DNA from: Sisyra terminalis
Lineage: Eukaryota > Arthropoda > Insecta > Neuroptera > Sisyridae
Length of the DNA stretch: 64,000 nt
Assembly: GCA_958496175.1 (NCBI GenBank)
Contig: OY292278.1
Span: 38,812,001 to 38,876,000 of the forward strand
Direction of reading: 5' to 3'
Shown here one piece after another: positions 33,001-52,783 of this stretch (positions within the stretch are counted from its first letter, which is position 1; each line of letters starts with the position of its first letter). The notes beneath the pieces are model-generated. The model was not told where the DNA came from. It saw only the letters and a list, made by a program, of their open reading frames with translations, and did no database searches. Both the position numbers and the translations under genes were made by a program.

Positions 33001-34559
33001 TGGCATCCACGGGTAAGAATTTCTTTGAATTGGTTTATTTTTATACTGAATGGTATTTTTAGTATTTTAAATAGGAAGTTCTGTACAAATTTCCATTTTT
33101 AAATTGATTTAGAATAGTGTTTTGATTTAATCAACCCTTAAGGCCACCAGAACAGGGTTTTATAAAGAAAGATAAGAATTGCATAAAGATATATAATCTT
33201 CATTCTTCTGAAAAAGTTTTCCAATGTAAAGCAAAACTATTGAATGAGTTATGCAACGTATGTGGTGAACATATATACGAATTTAAGTCAAATCTGAATC
33301 TGAATAAAATTTGTCAATTTTTTCAATATTTTTGAACTTCCCAGATATAAAGAACTTTAGTGCCAAAATTTCAGAGATAAGACATTTTCAAAGAAGTAGT
33401 ATTAGAAATGCAAAATACAGAATACCTATTTCCATTTTTTATTTCACTACTTTTTAGGACATATTTTGTAAATGCAAAATACTTTTTGATATTTATTTAA
33501 ATTCGTATTTATCGTCGCTTTATGGTGATGTAACTAAGGTCTTTAGGAACTTTAGGGTTTATAAGAATCCGTAATCGAGAAATATTGAAAATTTGCTCGA
33601 TACGAGAATCAAACCCAACCAGTCACCAGTAGGCTTGATAAAATTCGTCAACTCTAAATTATTTTTCTAATTGTTATTTACCGTCGCTTTTTAACAACAA
33701 AGGTCTTTTAGTGACTCTAGGGTTAATTAAATCCGTTATCGAGAAATATTGAAAACTTTTACGATACGAGGATCGAACCCATTACCTACCAGTTTTGGAG
33801 TGGTTACCTAGACCACTCGGCCACCAGTAGGCTCAACTCTAAATTAATGTGGCAAAGAATAGTTTTTTATTTTTTTAACCACTGTGGTTATCAAAGGCAA
33901 ACGGATGCTTGAAGTGAGACTATCAATAATAATAATTGATTCTTTGTTTAAATACAAATTTAATAAAATAAAGAACTGAAAGTATTGTATTTTAAAAAAG
34001 TATTTTGGAAACACGTATTATGTATTAATGCAAAAATTATTTTGTATTTGAAATAGACAATACAAAATGCAATTGCTTTTTGTATTCAATTACATTTTTG
34101 AAACTATTTTACAAATCTTTGCAAATTTCTTGGTTTTATAAGCGTTTAAGCAGTGCATTCCCACCAGGCATTGAAATTTTACCATATACTTTTATTGCAG
34201 AGTGAAAAGAAACCCAGTTTTCGATCCAAGCCGTAGCGAAACTTACAAAGCTTTGCAAGAAGAGCAATATGATGGCCCTGTGCACGAGGTATCAGTTCCT
34301 GTGACTACTAAAGTTTTCACCCCACAACACCACCCCAACCGAGTTCCACCCGCACGAGTAAGCCACCCAAGTTTCCCTCATTTTACTCTTTAACAACAAC
34401 GCAAATAATTTCCAGAAACCAGCTCCAATTCCACAAGTAATTGTCAACAATCAACCCAATCCATATGCGAACGCTTTCGGTGAAACTGGCGATCAAATTC
34501 ACCAAAGCGGCTCTTTCAAAAGGCTCATGCATACCGTGCTTGGTCAAACCGATTATTAA
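18066..34559 (+). CDS. Zasp66: Zasp66-like PDZ protein of the Z-disc (multi-exon)
   Basis: Actinin-associated muscle scaffold of the Alp/Enigma group. Coding exons are 18066-18179, 20341-20489, 20568-20770, 24540-24673, 32594-32737, 32805-32864, 32924-33012, 34201-34357 and 34416-34559. Phases agree and give 397 aa. Residues about 5-88 are a PDZ domain with carboxylate-binding loop HPWGISLVGG, then RGDIITKIGEYDSRDIRHED and FRNAENSIKIYIQR. A Ser/Pro/Ala-rich linker follows. The conserved C-terminal half includes PYRTTPLVLPGAKV, KQFNSPIGLYSESNI and the terminal GSFKRLMHTVLGQTDY. There is no LIM domain, as expected for Zasp66 rather than Zasp52. The ATG at 18066 follows an acceptor (ACTAG|GACGAA), so the 5' UTR, or a short extra coding exon (see 17177), lies upstream. 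The exon 20568-20770 reads into a stop if its donor is skipped. Confidence 0.93.
18834..19204. mobile_element. hAT-like MITE with TAGTGCTTCTCAAAC ends
   Basis: 371-bp element in the first Zasp66 intron. The ends are TAGTGCTTCTCAAAC and GTTTGAGAAGCATTG, a good inverted repeat of the type seen in hAT elements. Flanking 8-mers CCCTAGAT and AACTTGAT agree at 5 of 8 positions. A GC-rich palindromic patch CCAGGGGGTCGCGCCCCCTGG lies near the right end. There is no coding capacity. Confidence 0.72.
22179..22445. repeat. foldback MITE, copy 2
   Basis: Relative of the 4547-4836 element, in a Zasp66 intron. It shares TATTGTGGTCT at the left and AAAAGTAAGCTATAAACAT. The centre shares CAGTTACGGA, TTGATGACCACTGAGGA and AATCGAAATACGTATCTGGG. 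The right arm is more decayed than in copy 1. Confidence 0.68.
27250..27290 (+). promoter_or_regulatory. Zasp66: Inr + DPE-like core promoter for short Zasp66 isoform
   Basis: An initiator-like TCAGTG places +1 at the A of 27256. AGTTGT at 27283-27288 starts exactly at +28 and matches the DPE consensus RGWYVT at every position. There is no TATA box at -30. Transcription from here would leave a 5' UTR of about 109 nt before the ATG at 27365. The spacing makes chance less likely, but both motifs are short. Confidence 0.5.
27365..27448 (+). CDS. Zasp66: alternative first coding exon of Zasp66 (PDZ-less isoform)
   Basis: Starts MLLSSPYKNHHHHHGHYRNP and ends DLEESAVYW at a consensus donor (TGG|gtgagc), phase 0. 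It therefore joins directly to the phase-0 exon at 32594 (PYRTTPLVLPG). Used as an internal exon from the TTTTCTCAG acceptor at 27312, a phase-0 entry would run into a stop, so I read it as an alternative first exon with its own promoter. The resulting protein of about 225 aa would lack the PDZ domain and keep only the conserved C-terminal half. Confidence 0.75.
28929..29082 (-). repeat. tRNA-derived SINE, copy 4
   Basis: Minus-strand copy with AGCCTACTGGTGGCCGAGTG (A box intact) and a changed B box (GTTTGATCC). The body includes TTCCGGATTTTTATTATCCC. Antisense within the 27449-32593 intron of Zasp66. Confidence 0.88.
29718..29879 (-). repeat. tRNA-derived SINE, copy 5
   Basis: Minus-strand copy about 640 bp from copy 4. 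It has an A-box region TGGTGGACGAATGGTTAAGG and an intact B-box core GGTTCGATTC, with a decayed 3' body. Antisense in the same Zasp66 intron. Confidence 0.86.
31799..32410. repeat. tandem duplication of about 300 bp
   Basis: Two diverged direct copies, about 31799-32100 and 32123-32410. Shared runs include GGAAGCGTTATTTTACTCTA (copy 2 has GGAAACG), the run CTTACTTTTCTAAATA, and ATTTTCCTCTCAAA. It lies in the last part of the long Zasp66 intron upstream of exon 32594. No coding potential was seen. Confidence 0.75.
33501..33635 (-). repeat. SINE copy 6 with deleted tRNA head
   Basis: Minus-strand copy keeping the body, CTCGATTACGGATTCTTAT and the GGTTTGATTC remnant of the B box. The stretch between the B box and the AGCCTACTGGTGACTGG start is deleted, removing the A box, so this copy should not be transcribable by Pol III on its own. 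Confidence 0.82.
33669..33833 (-). repeat. tRNA-derived SINE, copy 7
   Basis: Minus-strand full-length copy just 33 bp from copy 6 and in the same orientation. A box TGGCCGAGTGGTCTAGG and B box GGTTCGATCC are both intact. The end is TAAATAACAATTAG. Antisense in the Zasp66 intron 33013-34200. Confidence 0.88.
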
Positions 34560-36417
34560 AGAAGAGAAACAATCCTTTTCACTTTCTTTATATATACAAT
34601 TTCTAAATATTTATTATTTATATTAATTTAGTGCTACTCTACCGTATATTTATAATAATTTACTTTATAAAAAAACTTGATCAAGTTTCATAGAAGATAA
34701 GTTTATCGAGCGATGAATGGATGTTGTATCGCATGCGATCAACTCTTTCCCCTTATATAATTTAAAAAAAAAATGTAATAGTTAATCTCTTCAATTAGTT
34801 TTGGTACGTTTGTAGCTTATTTCTCTCTGTATTTTGGCCAAAATATGGATTGTTCGTTATGTCTATACAGTCTCGTTTTTTTTTCTTGGCAATTTTTTAA
34901 AGTAAATATTGTAAATTTGTTGTTTTAAATGGAAGGCACTGTGTATGTTTCGCTTGAAGGGAACTGAGTGAAATGTTTAATATTGTCGAAACTTGGCTCA
35001 ATATGCGCTTATACTTATTGCAGCTCTAGTTACTTAACTATTCTAATCAAAATGTTAATTATAACTTGTGTTATTGTATATTTTTGCTTATGAATAAAGA
35101 GAAATATTTGTCAAATGTGAATATATTTCAGTATGACCTTATTACAATAAAACATTTTTAACATAGATGCTTACAACTACTACTTATGTGCAGACTCGTC
35201 TTAAACCATGTAGAGGTCCTTAAGTAAACATCGATTTGAAACCCCCTTTAGTAAAAGTCCGGGGTCCCCGGAAAGTCAATGATCCAGAAGATGAGTCCCT
35301 AAATGTTGATCTATAGATGTTCCAAAAGTAGCAGACAAAAGAAATGGTAAGTAAAGGAGATTAAATTTTGAAACTAGTCTATGGCCGTTTTTTTGACCCC
35401 CCTTAGTTCTTAATTAGATTAACTAATCAATTACAAGATGAAGTATGAGAGTTGATGTTAAAAATAATGATATACTTGCTGATAATAATGATATAAATAA
35501 TTTATCACTTTATTATTTGGAGTAATTTGCATTTTTTTTGTGACTTGAGGTTTTATCATACTCTTAAAATTGTCTCAAATTTATATACTTATATTCGGCT
35601 CTTATCTTTGAAATATTATACATAATAAGATTTATCAATGATTTATATTTAGTTTCACAATGTTATCTTCAGTAACGTCCGGCTATTATTTCAACGTTAA
35701 AATTGAAATAAATTGTATGATAAAGAAAATTTCCAAGAATTTTTTACTTTAACAAACTTCTAAAAGCAATTACAATAATTATACAAACAAAAATGTATTA
35801 TTTTTCAATAAAAGTTTAAATATTTAAGTTTTATAATACAATCGGTAAGTAAAAACTGTTTGTTATCAATAAATAAACTTAAGAGAGCTAAATTTTCTTA
35901 AGTAGTTTCAATTAAATGCATTATTTTAATGAATTACAGTGGCGGGTCATCGAATTTATAAGAATGAAAGGGAATTAAAAAAACTTTCTTTTCTACAGAC
36001 TTTTATTGAATAGCAAACAACTAAAGGAAGTAAAAGGGTAGAACGAAAGTTTCCCTTGAACGAGGAAAATTAGGGGAAAATTCTATTGGTATAACGCCAT
36101 CTTCAATTGATTTTTTAAAGCTTCCACGCAATACATATGCAGTTCATGTAAAAGCTGCAATTATATTTGTTTTAATTAAAATTAAGTTTAATTTTCAAAT
36201 ATTAGATGTAGCGCCACTGAAAAATTAATTTATGTGTAAATAGTAGATAATATTTGTGAGCAAGGTTCAACATTATCAATGCAAGTGTTTATGCATTCTA
36301 ACCACTATTGTAATTGCAGTTCTACAAAACCAAATGCGAACGTATGCATTTAAAAATATAATCATTATATAATTTTATTTTAATTAATAATAATTTCATA
36401 ACAAGAATTTATATAAT
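34560..36417. other. Zasp66 3' UTR and intergenic DNA
   Basis: After the TAA at 34557-34559 the sequence is non-coding. AATAAA at 35093-35098, followed by a T/G-rich tract, is the best polyadenylation signal and implies a 3' UTR of about 560 nt. From about 35150 to the pyridoxal kinase ATG I see no gene. Confidence 0.5.
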
Positions 36418-38105
36418 ATGGATTGTATAGAAAGTCCACGCGTGTTATCCATTCAAAGTCACGTTGTTTCCGGATATGTTGGGAATAAATCAGCGACGTT
36501 TCCCCTACAGGTAACGGGAATAAAATTGTTTTGATAACATTAACTTTAAATCATTTATTTCATTTCATATATAATATTATTAATCAATCAATAACTTAAA
36601 TGACATAAACTCATTTACACGCTACATACACTTTGTCAAAAAGTGCACCCAACAGTGTAGCTAAACTACACGGAAGTGCCATGGCTAATTTGAAAATTTG
36701 AATTTTCCATTGTTAGATTTTGGGATTTGAAGTCGATGCAATTAATTCCGTTCAATTTTCCAATCATACACGATACGCTTTTTGGAGAGGACAAGTTTTA
36801 AGCGAAAAAGACTTGGGTAAGTTTTTAATGACTTTTTATGTCAGTAGCTATGATTTATATTTGAATTTTAGATGATATAAGCGAGGGGTTGGATCGCAAC
36901 AATTTGAATTTTTATTCCCATTTATTAACCGGTTATGTCGGAGCACCGTCTTTTCTTCGGCGAATTGCGGAAGAAGTCGTTAAACTGAAAAAAGTTAATC
37001 CAAAGCTCCTTTATGGTAAAATATTAATAATAAACGAAGTTATACTTTTGGTTACTCATTTCTATAAATTTGAACCGTTTGGAATAAATTATTGCAAAAT
37101 AGTATAAAATGCAAGCATAAAAATCCCTTATAAAATTGATTCATGAATTATTCTTGTTATCTTTTAATCATTTTCTAAAAAATAGTCTAGAAAAACTATC
37201 ATTGAACTATAATTTTTAAGACTGATATATACATAGCTTCTTGTTTTTTATTTTATATAGCACAGAAATACTACGGAAATTTAAGATGAAAATGAGTTAA
37301 ACGTAGATTTACATTGAATACTACGTGTATGAGACAAATGATTAAATATTTATATTTTTCCCCACAGAAGAATAACTTCAAAATCAAATGAAGTATAACT
37401 TCAAGAAACTTAAATTAAGTTGAATTGCAGTTTGCGATCCAGTTATGGGCGACAATGGAAAGATGTACGTTCCCGAAGATCTACTTCCAATTTATCGAGA
37501 TACCATCCTCCCTTTGGCCGATATAATAACTCCAAATCAATTTGAATTGGAATTATTAACCGGAAAAAAGATACAAACTATTGACGACGCATGGGAGGCA
37601 GTATCTCAAATTCACCAAAAAGGCGTTAAAACCGTCGTTCTTTCCAGCACTGAATTAAGCACAGAAGATCAACTGTTCTGTTTAGCAAGTTCCAATATTG
37701 GTAAAATCAACAACAAAAAAAATAACACAAGTCCTATATTAGTTCTAATCTTTTACCAGGAAAAACATTCAAGGCGACAATAAGCATTCCACTTTTACCC
37801 GCAACATTTACAGGCACGGGTGATCTTTTTGCTGCCCTGTTTTTGGCATGGAGTTATAAAACAAACTTTGATATCAAAGTTTCGTTGGAAAAAACTATTG
37901 CAACAATGCAAGGGGTCCTTAAGAAGACCGTATCCTATTGCGAAAGTAAGTCACTTAAAATTTTGTTTTAATTAATCTAAATTGAATCTAATCAATTGTA
38001 GAAATTCAAAGGAAAGATTCAAGAAGCCTTGAATTAAAACTCATTCAATCGAAGGACCTAATTGAAAATCCCCAAGTGGAGATTTTTGCCTCTCTAGTGG
38101 AATAG
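36418..38105 (+). CDS. Pdxk: pyridoxal kinase (six exons)
   Basis: ATP-dependent phosphorylation of pyridoxal, pyridoxine and pyridoxamine in vitamin B6 salvage; cytosolic, ribokinase-like fold. Exons are 36418-36510, 36717-36816, 36872-37015, 37431-37700, 37760-37945 and 38002-38105. All have GT-AG introns with matching phases, giving 298 aa, slightly shorter than the usual 310 or so. Diagnostic motifs are [27 protein letters not shown] N-terminus (substrate loop), [22 protein letters not shown] (nucleotide/metal region), and [13 protein letters not shown]. The C-terminal [13 protein letters not shown] carries the anion-hole and catalytic Asp. The start at 36418 aligns with the family N-terminus. 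AATAAA at 38208-38213 is a plausible polyadenylation signal. Confidence 0.96.
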
Positions 38106-38207
38106 CTAAATTAAATCGAATTACATAAATACATATATGTCTTCCAAATAGAACAATAATTATAAAGAATATACATTTTAAATTTTATTGGACGTTTTAA
38201 AATTTTA

Positions 38208-38213
38208 AATAAA
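38208..38213 (+). terminator. Pdxk: polyadenylation signal of pyridoxal kinase
   Basis: AATAAA about 100 nt after the TAG stop codon, the first canonical hexamer downstream. Confidence 0.5.
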
Positions 38214-41200
38214 AGGATTAATTATGAGGAATGGATTTTTTTTCGATAGGTGAAACAATATTTTAAATATAAATTTATTTTTATTATGTAATAGATATTA
38301 CAGAATTTAAATATCAATAAAAAATAAATTTGGATTAATGTGGGAATATTATTTTATGTCCGTTTCTATGTGTAAAGGCTATTTTTCACAAGAAATTACG
38401 ACAATGTTGTAGATATATTCCCTGAATAGTAACTTCTATAGAAATAATTAAAATAAGCTTTTATACTGAGGTAGGTAAATCGGTATAGTAAAGTAAGTAT
38501 AGCTTTGCTTTACACAATTTTTCACTCAATATGTTTTCTAATAATAACAAATTGATCAAATTTTAAAACGATCGAAATTATTTCCTTTAAGTTAATATAT
38601 TCATCAGTACATTAGCCAATGTGCATATGTCTTTGGACTGCTAAGATGCCACTTATAAATTCCGTAAAGATAAAGTGAGGTTGTTGTTTTTAGGATAGTT
38701 TTTTTTTACCCGCAAAAAGACAAAATAATCTTTTTTAAAGATAAAATAGAAGACAATAAAGTTACAACCCTTTTATTCTTTGGTTCAGATTAACGAGATT
38801 CTACCGTTCATATATTTATTCAAAGTTAAATAAATTCGACCATAAATTTAATCGGATTGAAGAATTTACACGGGAAGTTTGCGTTTGTTGATAACTGGTT
38901 AAGATCCATAAAGCACAAAACAAATCAAACAACATATTGATTAAAAATTGTCAACTACCACTTCAGTATAAAAGATGAAGAATTATAAGAATAATCAATA
39001 AAATTAAATTATTTTTTTACTTTTTTTTTTTAAAAATAAAAAATTATTCAAATTTGGATTAAAGAAACAAATTAATTCCTGGAATGTTTCAGAAGAAAAT
39101 AAATTAATTTCCAATTCGTCCAGAGGGGGTCCTGTTTTTTTTTTTTTTTTTTTTTTTTAATGATCTCATGAATGCTGAATTTAAATTTCTTTGAGGAAAC
39201 TCCTATTAGATAAAAATTTATACATACATTCATCAATATAAGTAAATATTCTGAAAAAAATAATCACGTTTTTTTTAAACAGCATTTTTTAGAACGGTTA
39301 TCACGTTGTTGTGACGTGTGTAAAGTAACTATTGATCTAATTTTAGCTATTTTTTTTAAATAATACATTTTCCAATCCTTATGCTTGACTTCCTTAATGT
39401 ATTATGGAGATAAAAATGCTGTTAGTGAATATTTTTTTTTTCAAAAATAGCGCCATTTTTTTGAGAATTTTTTCCAATTTTCCCAAGACTAAAGACTAGA
39501 TTTAAGGCTAGGTTAACGAGAATTTGTTACGATTAATAGTTTTTGCGCTAGTGTGGTGACCGATCAGGTCCCGAATTTCAAGGTCGTTGTTACAGCATCA
39601 TCTACGTCGGAATATATGCATGAAAAAATCAATAAAAAAGCAAATAAAACTTGAAAGTATTTTTGCCTATTAAACTAAGCTCCCTCACCCCCTCTTATGA
39701 ATTACTTTTTTAGAAATATCGATTAAATTTTAAAATCTACAATGTACAATGATTTAAACTATGACTTTCGTTTTTTTAAAAAAAAGTATTTTTCAGCTTT
39801 TATTTATGCTCACGATAAGGAGTCATATACATTGTGCGGATTTGCGATTGTTCTTTTTATTTCAAAATAAGCAAGAGAGAATGTGTAACAATAAAGTAAA
39901 ATAGTTACGAGAAAAAACCATATTATTCATTCAATCTAACAGTGGTTAACTTAACATCAACACCAAGAACGACAGTACCACATTCTACAAAGAAATAAAC
40001 TTCAATTTCCCTTTACATAGTATTCATATGTTTATAAGGAAAACTTCAAATAGGAATATTAGTAGCAAACATGGAAGATTTTTGATTTTAAATATTTGCT
40101 GCAAAATTAATAGTTTCTAACATTTCGCTTTCAGCACCAACTTCTATACCATTGAAGTGTACAGCTGTGCAAGTCCCTTACTATTAGTGCTGTCGATTCA
40201 GTGTCGGTATTGGGTTAGTAACGTTTGTTAACTTTTAAACACAAAGTCTACTAAATATATACATTTAATTATACAATTCATAATTTCACAACATCGTCGT
40301 CATTTCTAAACCTATATCCATTTTAAATTGGATTCTATTTTCGAAATTATTATAAAATATGCCCAAAAATGATACTTTTCTAAATCATAAATAGTTTGTC
40401 AGTACATTGACCAAAGTAAATCAAGTAAAACCTATACCAAGAGGACACACGCGTTAGAGTAGTTTATTTCAGTAAAACCTGCTTTACTTTGCCTACTCGC
40501 CACTTGCCAGTGCTTCAAGATAAGGTTTTCAACGAAAATCGAAGGCACTTGACATTATTGCTAAAATTAAAAAAAAATGCATTGCATGTTAGTGTGTTGT
40601 AGTTTATACGGTAGCATATAAATATTCGGCAACAAGTGAATAAAAATGCTTGTCTTTCATTATAATGGAAGACATGATTTGGGAGTGGTCTTTACTTGGT
40701 TTACCTTGACCAACGCGAATATGAGGCTTAAGATTTAAGGTTTTCCTATGCCCGAAAACAATAAGCATCAGTCAATTGAAAAAAATATTGGTGAAAATAA
40801 GTACAACTTGAAAAATATTCGATATTACTATGAAAACTTAAAGAAAACTATAATGGAATTATAACATCATTGACACACCAAATCAATGGGTTTTTTTGTT
40901 CTGTTAAATGGCTAAATAATAATACAATTTTCTTGAAATTATTAGAGAAAATAATTACGGAAAAAAGATATAACTTAATTATTAATCTTGCTGATTTTGA
41001 CTTATAGTCGTTTCGTTGCATAAATAGCTGTAATCAACGCCTTAAACTCAAAATACTAGATTAAAATAGAAAAAGAAAATATAATAAAACTACGCTAATT
41101 TTTTTGTTTTAAATAATAAAGGCCTTACTTGTAATGTTTTCTTTCTTAGATCACAAAACAGACTTTTCAAAATGATTTTAAATAACGAAGTAGTAAAAAG

Positions 41201-41333
41201 ATGATTTTGGTTTGATAATGCAAAAAAATTTTTTTTTTTTTGGTAATCTTGAAAATGTTTGCATAGCTTCAAGATTACATAAATAAAAATTTGAGCTAAA
41301 AATTATGATGTACCGTTTAAGAAAAGTTGAGAA
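38214..41333. other. intergenic DNA between Pdxk and FAM76
   Basis: AT-rich, with a T22 run near 39136. The genes on either side converge here. No gene, SINE or MITE could be supported. Confidence 0.45.
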
Positions 41334-48597
<7,264 letters not shown>

Positions 48598-49823
48598 TTT
48601 TTAAAAAAGAATATTTTTCAACGTCGAACACAACCCACGCCAATGCCGCTATACGATTGATGAACAGCCACGATATTTCCAAATAGCCACACAAATGCAA
48701 CAAGTTCGCTAATTTTTGTTCGCAAATTTTTTTTCCAAAGATCGAGAAATTGAAAGACACGACACTACGTACAATATCCTAAACGTGTAGTTGATGACCA
48801 ATAGCTTGCCGTCGCTTCGACTAACTCCGGCCTCAGCTGATCACGTACTCATTTTTTGCGAAGCGAACTATTCCGAATTTATCCTCGATTTTATTTTATT
48901 TTTAAGACAATAAATCTTTGTTGAAATGCTAATTGAAACAAAAAACGTAACAATTACTTAAAAAGTAATAAATAAGTTGAAAAATTAAAAAAAAGTAAAT
49001 GGAAAATTTGAAACGATAGTCACCATAAATCCAAACCTTTACTAAAAATTAAATAAGTTCTCACTTTTGCCACTAGGTGTCCATCACTTCTTGGGAAGCC
49101 TCAAGCTGATCAAGCCTATTCTATAACTTTTTCGGAGCTTTTCAATAATATTCGAAATAAAATCTCCCTTTTATTGCATTTAGAAATTTTTATGAATAAT
49201 TAGTTTCATGGTTAATATTAAAGATTCATAAAATGCGACCATAGGAACAGCCGAAACATTCTTCTAAGTCTTCTACGTTAAAAAGATGTCCACAAATCTG
49301 GAAAACCTGGAATTATCAGAGAATTAAATCTAGAAATATAAGGGAATTAAAAAAAATCTAGAAACATTGTAACAATATTAAGAAAAAAATAAATAATAAG
49401 ATCCAAACATTGAATTATCTATCATTCAAAAAGGAAAACTTACTGTCGTCGTTATCTGCTTAATCTAAAGGATTATTTTTTAAAGCAATTATCTAATTAG
49501 TGAATTTGATTAAGCATTCTAAAGAGAACAAGCATATTTTCGGTAATTTTCATTTGTAACATTCGTTGAACTGACTACTGAAAAATTTTGTAGATTTAGT
49601 TGATAAACCACTTAAAACTTTGAAAAGTCAAAAGTTAAGCCAAACATCATTCAATTTTGTCTTTGAATATTTTTTTTTTCAAGTTAATAGTTAATTGTTT
49701 CAATGGTTACTAACCGATTTAGTATTACCGTAAAGGTATTTGCGTTGTATGCAAAAAGGTATTATCAATTTCCCTCACTGAATTTGAAAAGGACAATTTT
49801 CAAATGAATGAAGTACTTATATG
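48598..49823. other. 5' flank of FAM76, otherwise empty
   Basis: Upstream region of the FAM76 ATG. It is AT-rich with no second gene divergent from FAM76. I could not place a core promoter reliably. Confidence 0.4.
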
Positions 49824-50462
49824 TAGGGCCCGATCGAAACCTTGTTTTTACGGCCAAAGCCGAATTTCGACATGAGTAATAGTTTCAGCTGAAACCGAAA
49901 TTTTTTCATAAGAAAAAGAAGTTAATCATAATTAGTAAGTCTTTACTTTTAAATTCTGTAGGTAAATATTGACCATTTTGTTTTTAATATTTGAGCTAAT
50001 CATGAAAAAAATATATTATTATCACTTATTATTTTAAATAAATAATATGTGCTAAACTAAGGGCTAAACTAATATTTATTTTTAATATTACTTACGAATA
50101 ATACTTCACGAATAGTTTTTACCTAATATGTTTAGGTACACAAAATAGAAAGTATATTTTTTTCATTTTAAAAACATTAAAATTTCTTTTTAACTCTGGT
50201 CAGTTTTCTGTAGAACTGAAAAAACATATTAAAAATAATTTTAATGGAGTGATTATTTCCAGTATTCATAATTGAAGAATCTAATATATTATAATATTAT
50301 AAGTGAGAAACAATAATTTTTCAACATTTTCATCTCACAAATTCAGTTTCGGATTCGGTCGTAGTTTCGGATTCACGACAGCCGAAACCGAAACTAGGCC
50401 GAAACTTGTTTTGTTTGCCGAAACTAGACGAAAGCCGAAACCGAAAGTTTGGTTGAACACTA
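49824..50462. mobile_element. hAT-like MITE, family 2, copy 2 (inverted)
   Basis: 639-bp relative of the 9389-10017 element in opposite orientation. Internal landmarks TTTTTACGGCC, CATAAGAAAAAG and TAATCATAATTAGT are shared in the same order once copy 1 is reversed. The right end, TTTGGTTGAACACTA, has dense CCGAAAC/GTTTCGG subterminal repeats. The left end, TAGGGCCCGATCGAAAC, is more decayed. Confidence 0.7.
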
Positions 50463-52783
50463 CTTTAATTATAAAGCAGAAGCCACCAGAAAGTAATACC
50501 AATCGAGTGGTGGGTAACATTTAATGTTTAATAGTGTTATTGTTGGAAATTTTAAATAATTCATGTTGAAAATTTGTGTACAAACACTTTAATATTTCTT
50601 TCATACTGACCCAGAGGGTTAAAGTAAAACGGCGTCCCGTCAAAAGCGCAATCGACAATTGCGCTTCCCGATAACAGTAATCTATCCTGCTGATAAAAAG
50701 TAAATATAACTTCAAAACATTATTTATAATTATATCATTAATCAAAACTTAACCACTAAATATTTATTACCTGGAGCATTTTTGTCAGGAAGCGTAGTTG
50801 TCGGTAGCGTTTATGTCGGGGTTTCATGTAAAATAGTCTGTGGTCATTATGGTGTTCATAAGCATAAGGTTGGGGGTCACTGGTATAAACGATTATTTTT
50901 TTGGCAATTATAGAATAAATATCGTAAAGCGAATTGATCATAAGATGAATGTTGGAAAAGCTTTCCAATTTAGAGGACAAATTTTTTGAGAGCTATAATC
51001 CTCTATAAGCTTTTTATCGTCAAATTTTGAGGGTTCCTTTTCTCTGATAAGACTTATTTCATTCAAGGCAAAGGGATTTTATTTAAAATTTTTTCAATAA
51101 TTTTCGTTTAATTCGAGAAAAAGACAGTTTTTGAATGCCTGGAAATACTGCTGACAGATGTTTTTCTCAACAAATATTAATACATTATCCTACTTTACAA
51201 AAATCTAAAAATTTTCATTGCGTCTTCAATTTGAAAAAAGTCTTCTCCAGAAGAAATATTTGGTGAATGCTAGTGGAATTCTAATTAAAAATTGCTATAT
51301 CTTAGGAGATGAGGCTTTCTATTAAAGGTTTTTCTTTTGGTCTTTTACGATTTGGCAGTATCTTTTCATGTTTGGATAAAAGTTTTTTCAGAGAAGCAAA
51401 AAAAAAAACCGCTACAAAATTTCTCCCAAAATTTAGAACTAAAAATTATTTCAAATTCTTCGAACATTCCTATGGGATGTTTCTTTTAATTAACGTTGTT
51501 AAAATGATCCAAACATTGTTACCGTAAAAGTATTTTGATTCAGAAATTATCTTTATTGAAAATCATTAATTAATCATTATGTTTTGAAACATGCGATTAC
51601 TATTCAATGGTTATTTCAGTGATCTATAAATGTATGCTGTTTTGACAATCATTAGTTCCATGATCATGCGCAGAATGAAAGCTTTTTGAAAGCTTTGATT
51701 TTTTGTAGATTTAAAATGTTTCAAATTTTCATCACGCTTTTATCAACACTAAAAATCACCATTGCAGACTCCTGTGTTTAATTTAAGCCGAAAGCTCAGT
51801 GCCATTACCTTTTATTCCCCAAATAATTGGAACAGATTAGATTATTGGATAAGACGTGTGCGTTTTGCAAAAAGCTGATTTAATTCGTATACTTGCCGAC
51901 ATATTGATTTTTTCCCAATAGTCACCCCACTCTTGAACCTTAATTTTTTTTTTTAAATCCAGCTATTTATATTTTTTTTGTTTATTAAAAATTAGCAATA
52001 TGATAAAGCACCCATTTAATATGAAAGCACGTACAATTTTTATTCAGCCTGTTTACTTTTAATTTTCATGTCTTGCGTATATTTTCTTTGCCAATTGCGT
52101 CAAATCTGTTCCGACGTCTTCAAACGAAAATGAAAAACGTGATTGCCGAATATTTGCTTAAAAAATTATGCTCCAAATTAAATCAATATTTCTGTAGAAA
52201 ATTACCGGAATTGGAGGGAAGATTTTCGTTGTGAGTTGAGCAAACAAAATCGGGTAAGAATGGTGGATGGTTTGGTGAAGATTGTTGGTTCTTTGAGGCG
52301 TACAGATTTGTTTGTATTGGGTTCGTTCTACGAAATTAAAAATGTGTTAGATTGAATTTTACAAATGCTTCGTTGGAGTATTAAAGTGTTTGTTGATGTA
52401 GAGAGATTCAATTTGGTCGTTTGATCTTAGGACAAGGTACACAGGCTTTAATCGTTTTCGTTGATGTTTGATCATTAACATTTCAAATCAAGTCTAAAGC
52501 AGTTCACGTGCATCTATACTAGGACTGAATCATTAATTAATGGTTAAACTCCAATTAGAAAATCAATCAGATGTTCTATATTATCGAAACACAAATTCTC
52601 AACGCAATTTTCGAATAGTAAGAAGCACATTCTCCTTGAAAAATTACCATATTTTTTGTCAGACCAGTGGTGGCTTGTATTAAAATTCTTCAGGAAGACA
52701 AATGGGTCAGTGAAATAAAGTGGCCCAAAAATAAATAAAATGGTTACTCGACCATTTTAAAAAAAAAATTTTGCCTGCTATCA
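50463..52783. other. intergenic DNA
   Basis: No gene supported. Several 60-75 codon open frames exist on both strands, but none shows a known motif or splice context. Confidence 0.35.

Noticed and set aside
36889..37107. 72-codon ORF as a separate gene
   Set aside because: It is pyridoxal kinase exon 3 read through into its intron.
39136..39160. Long T run as a Pol III terminator or element tail
   Set aside because: No upstream A/B boxes or retroelement sequence was found, so it is treated as a simple homopolymer tract.
50303..50524. Overlapping open frames on both strands rich in GFGF/PKPK
   Set aside because: They are translations of the CCGAAAC/GTTTCGG arrays at the end of the hAT-like MITE 49824-50462.
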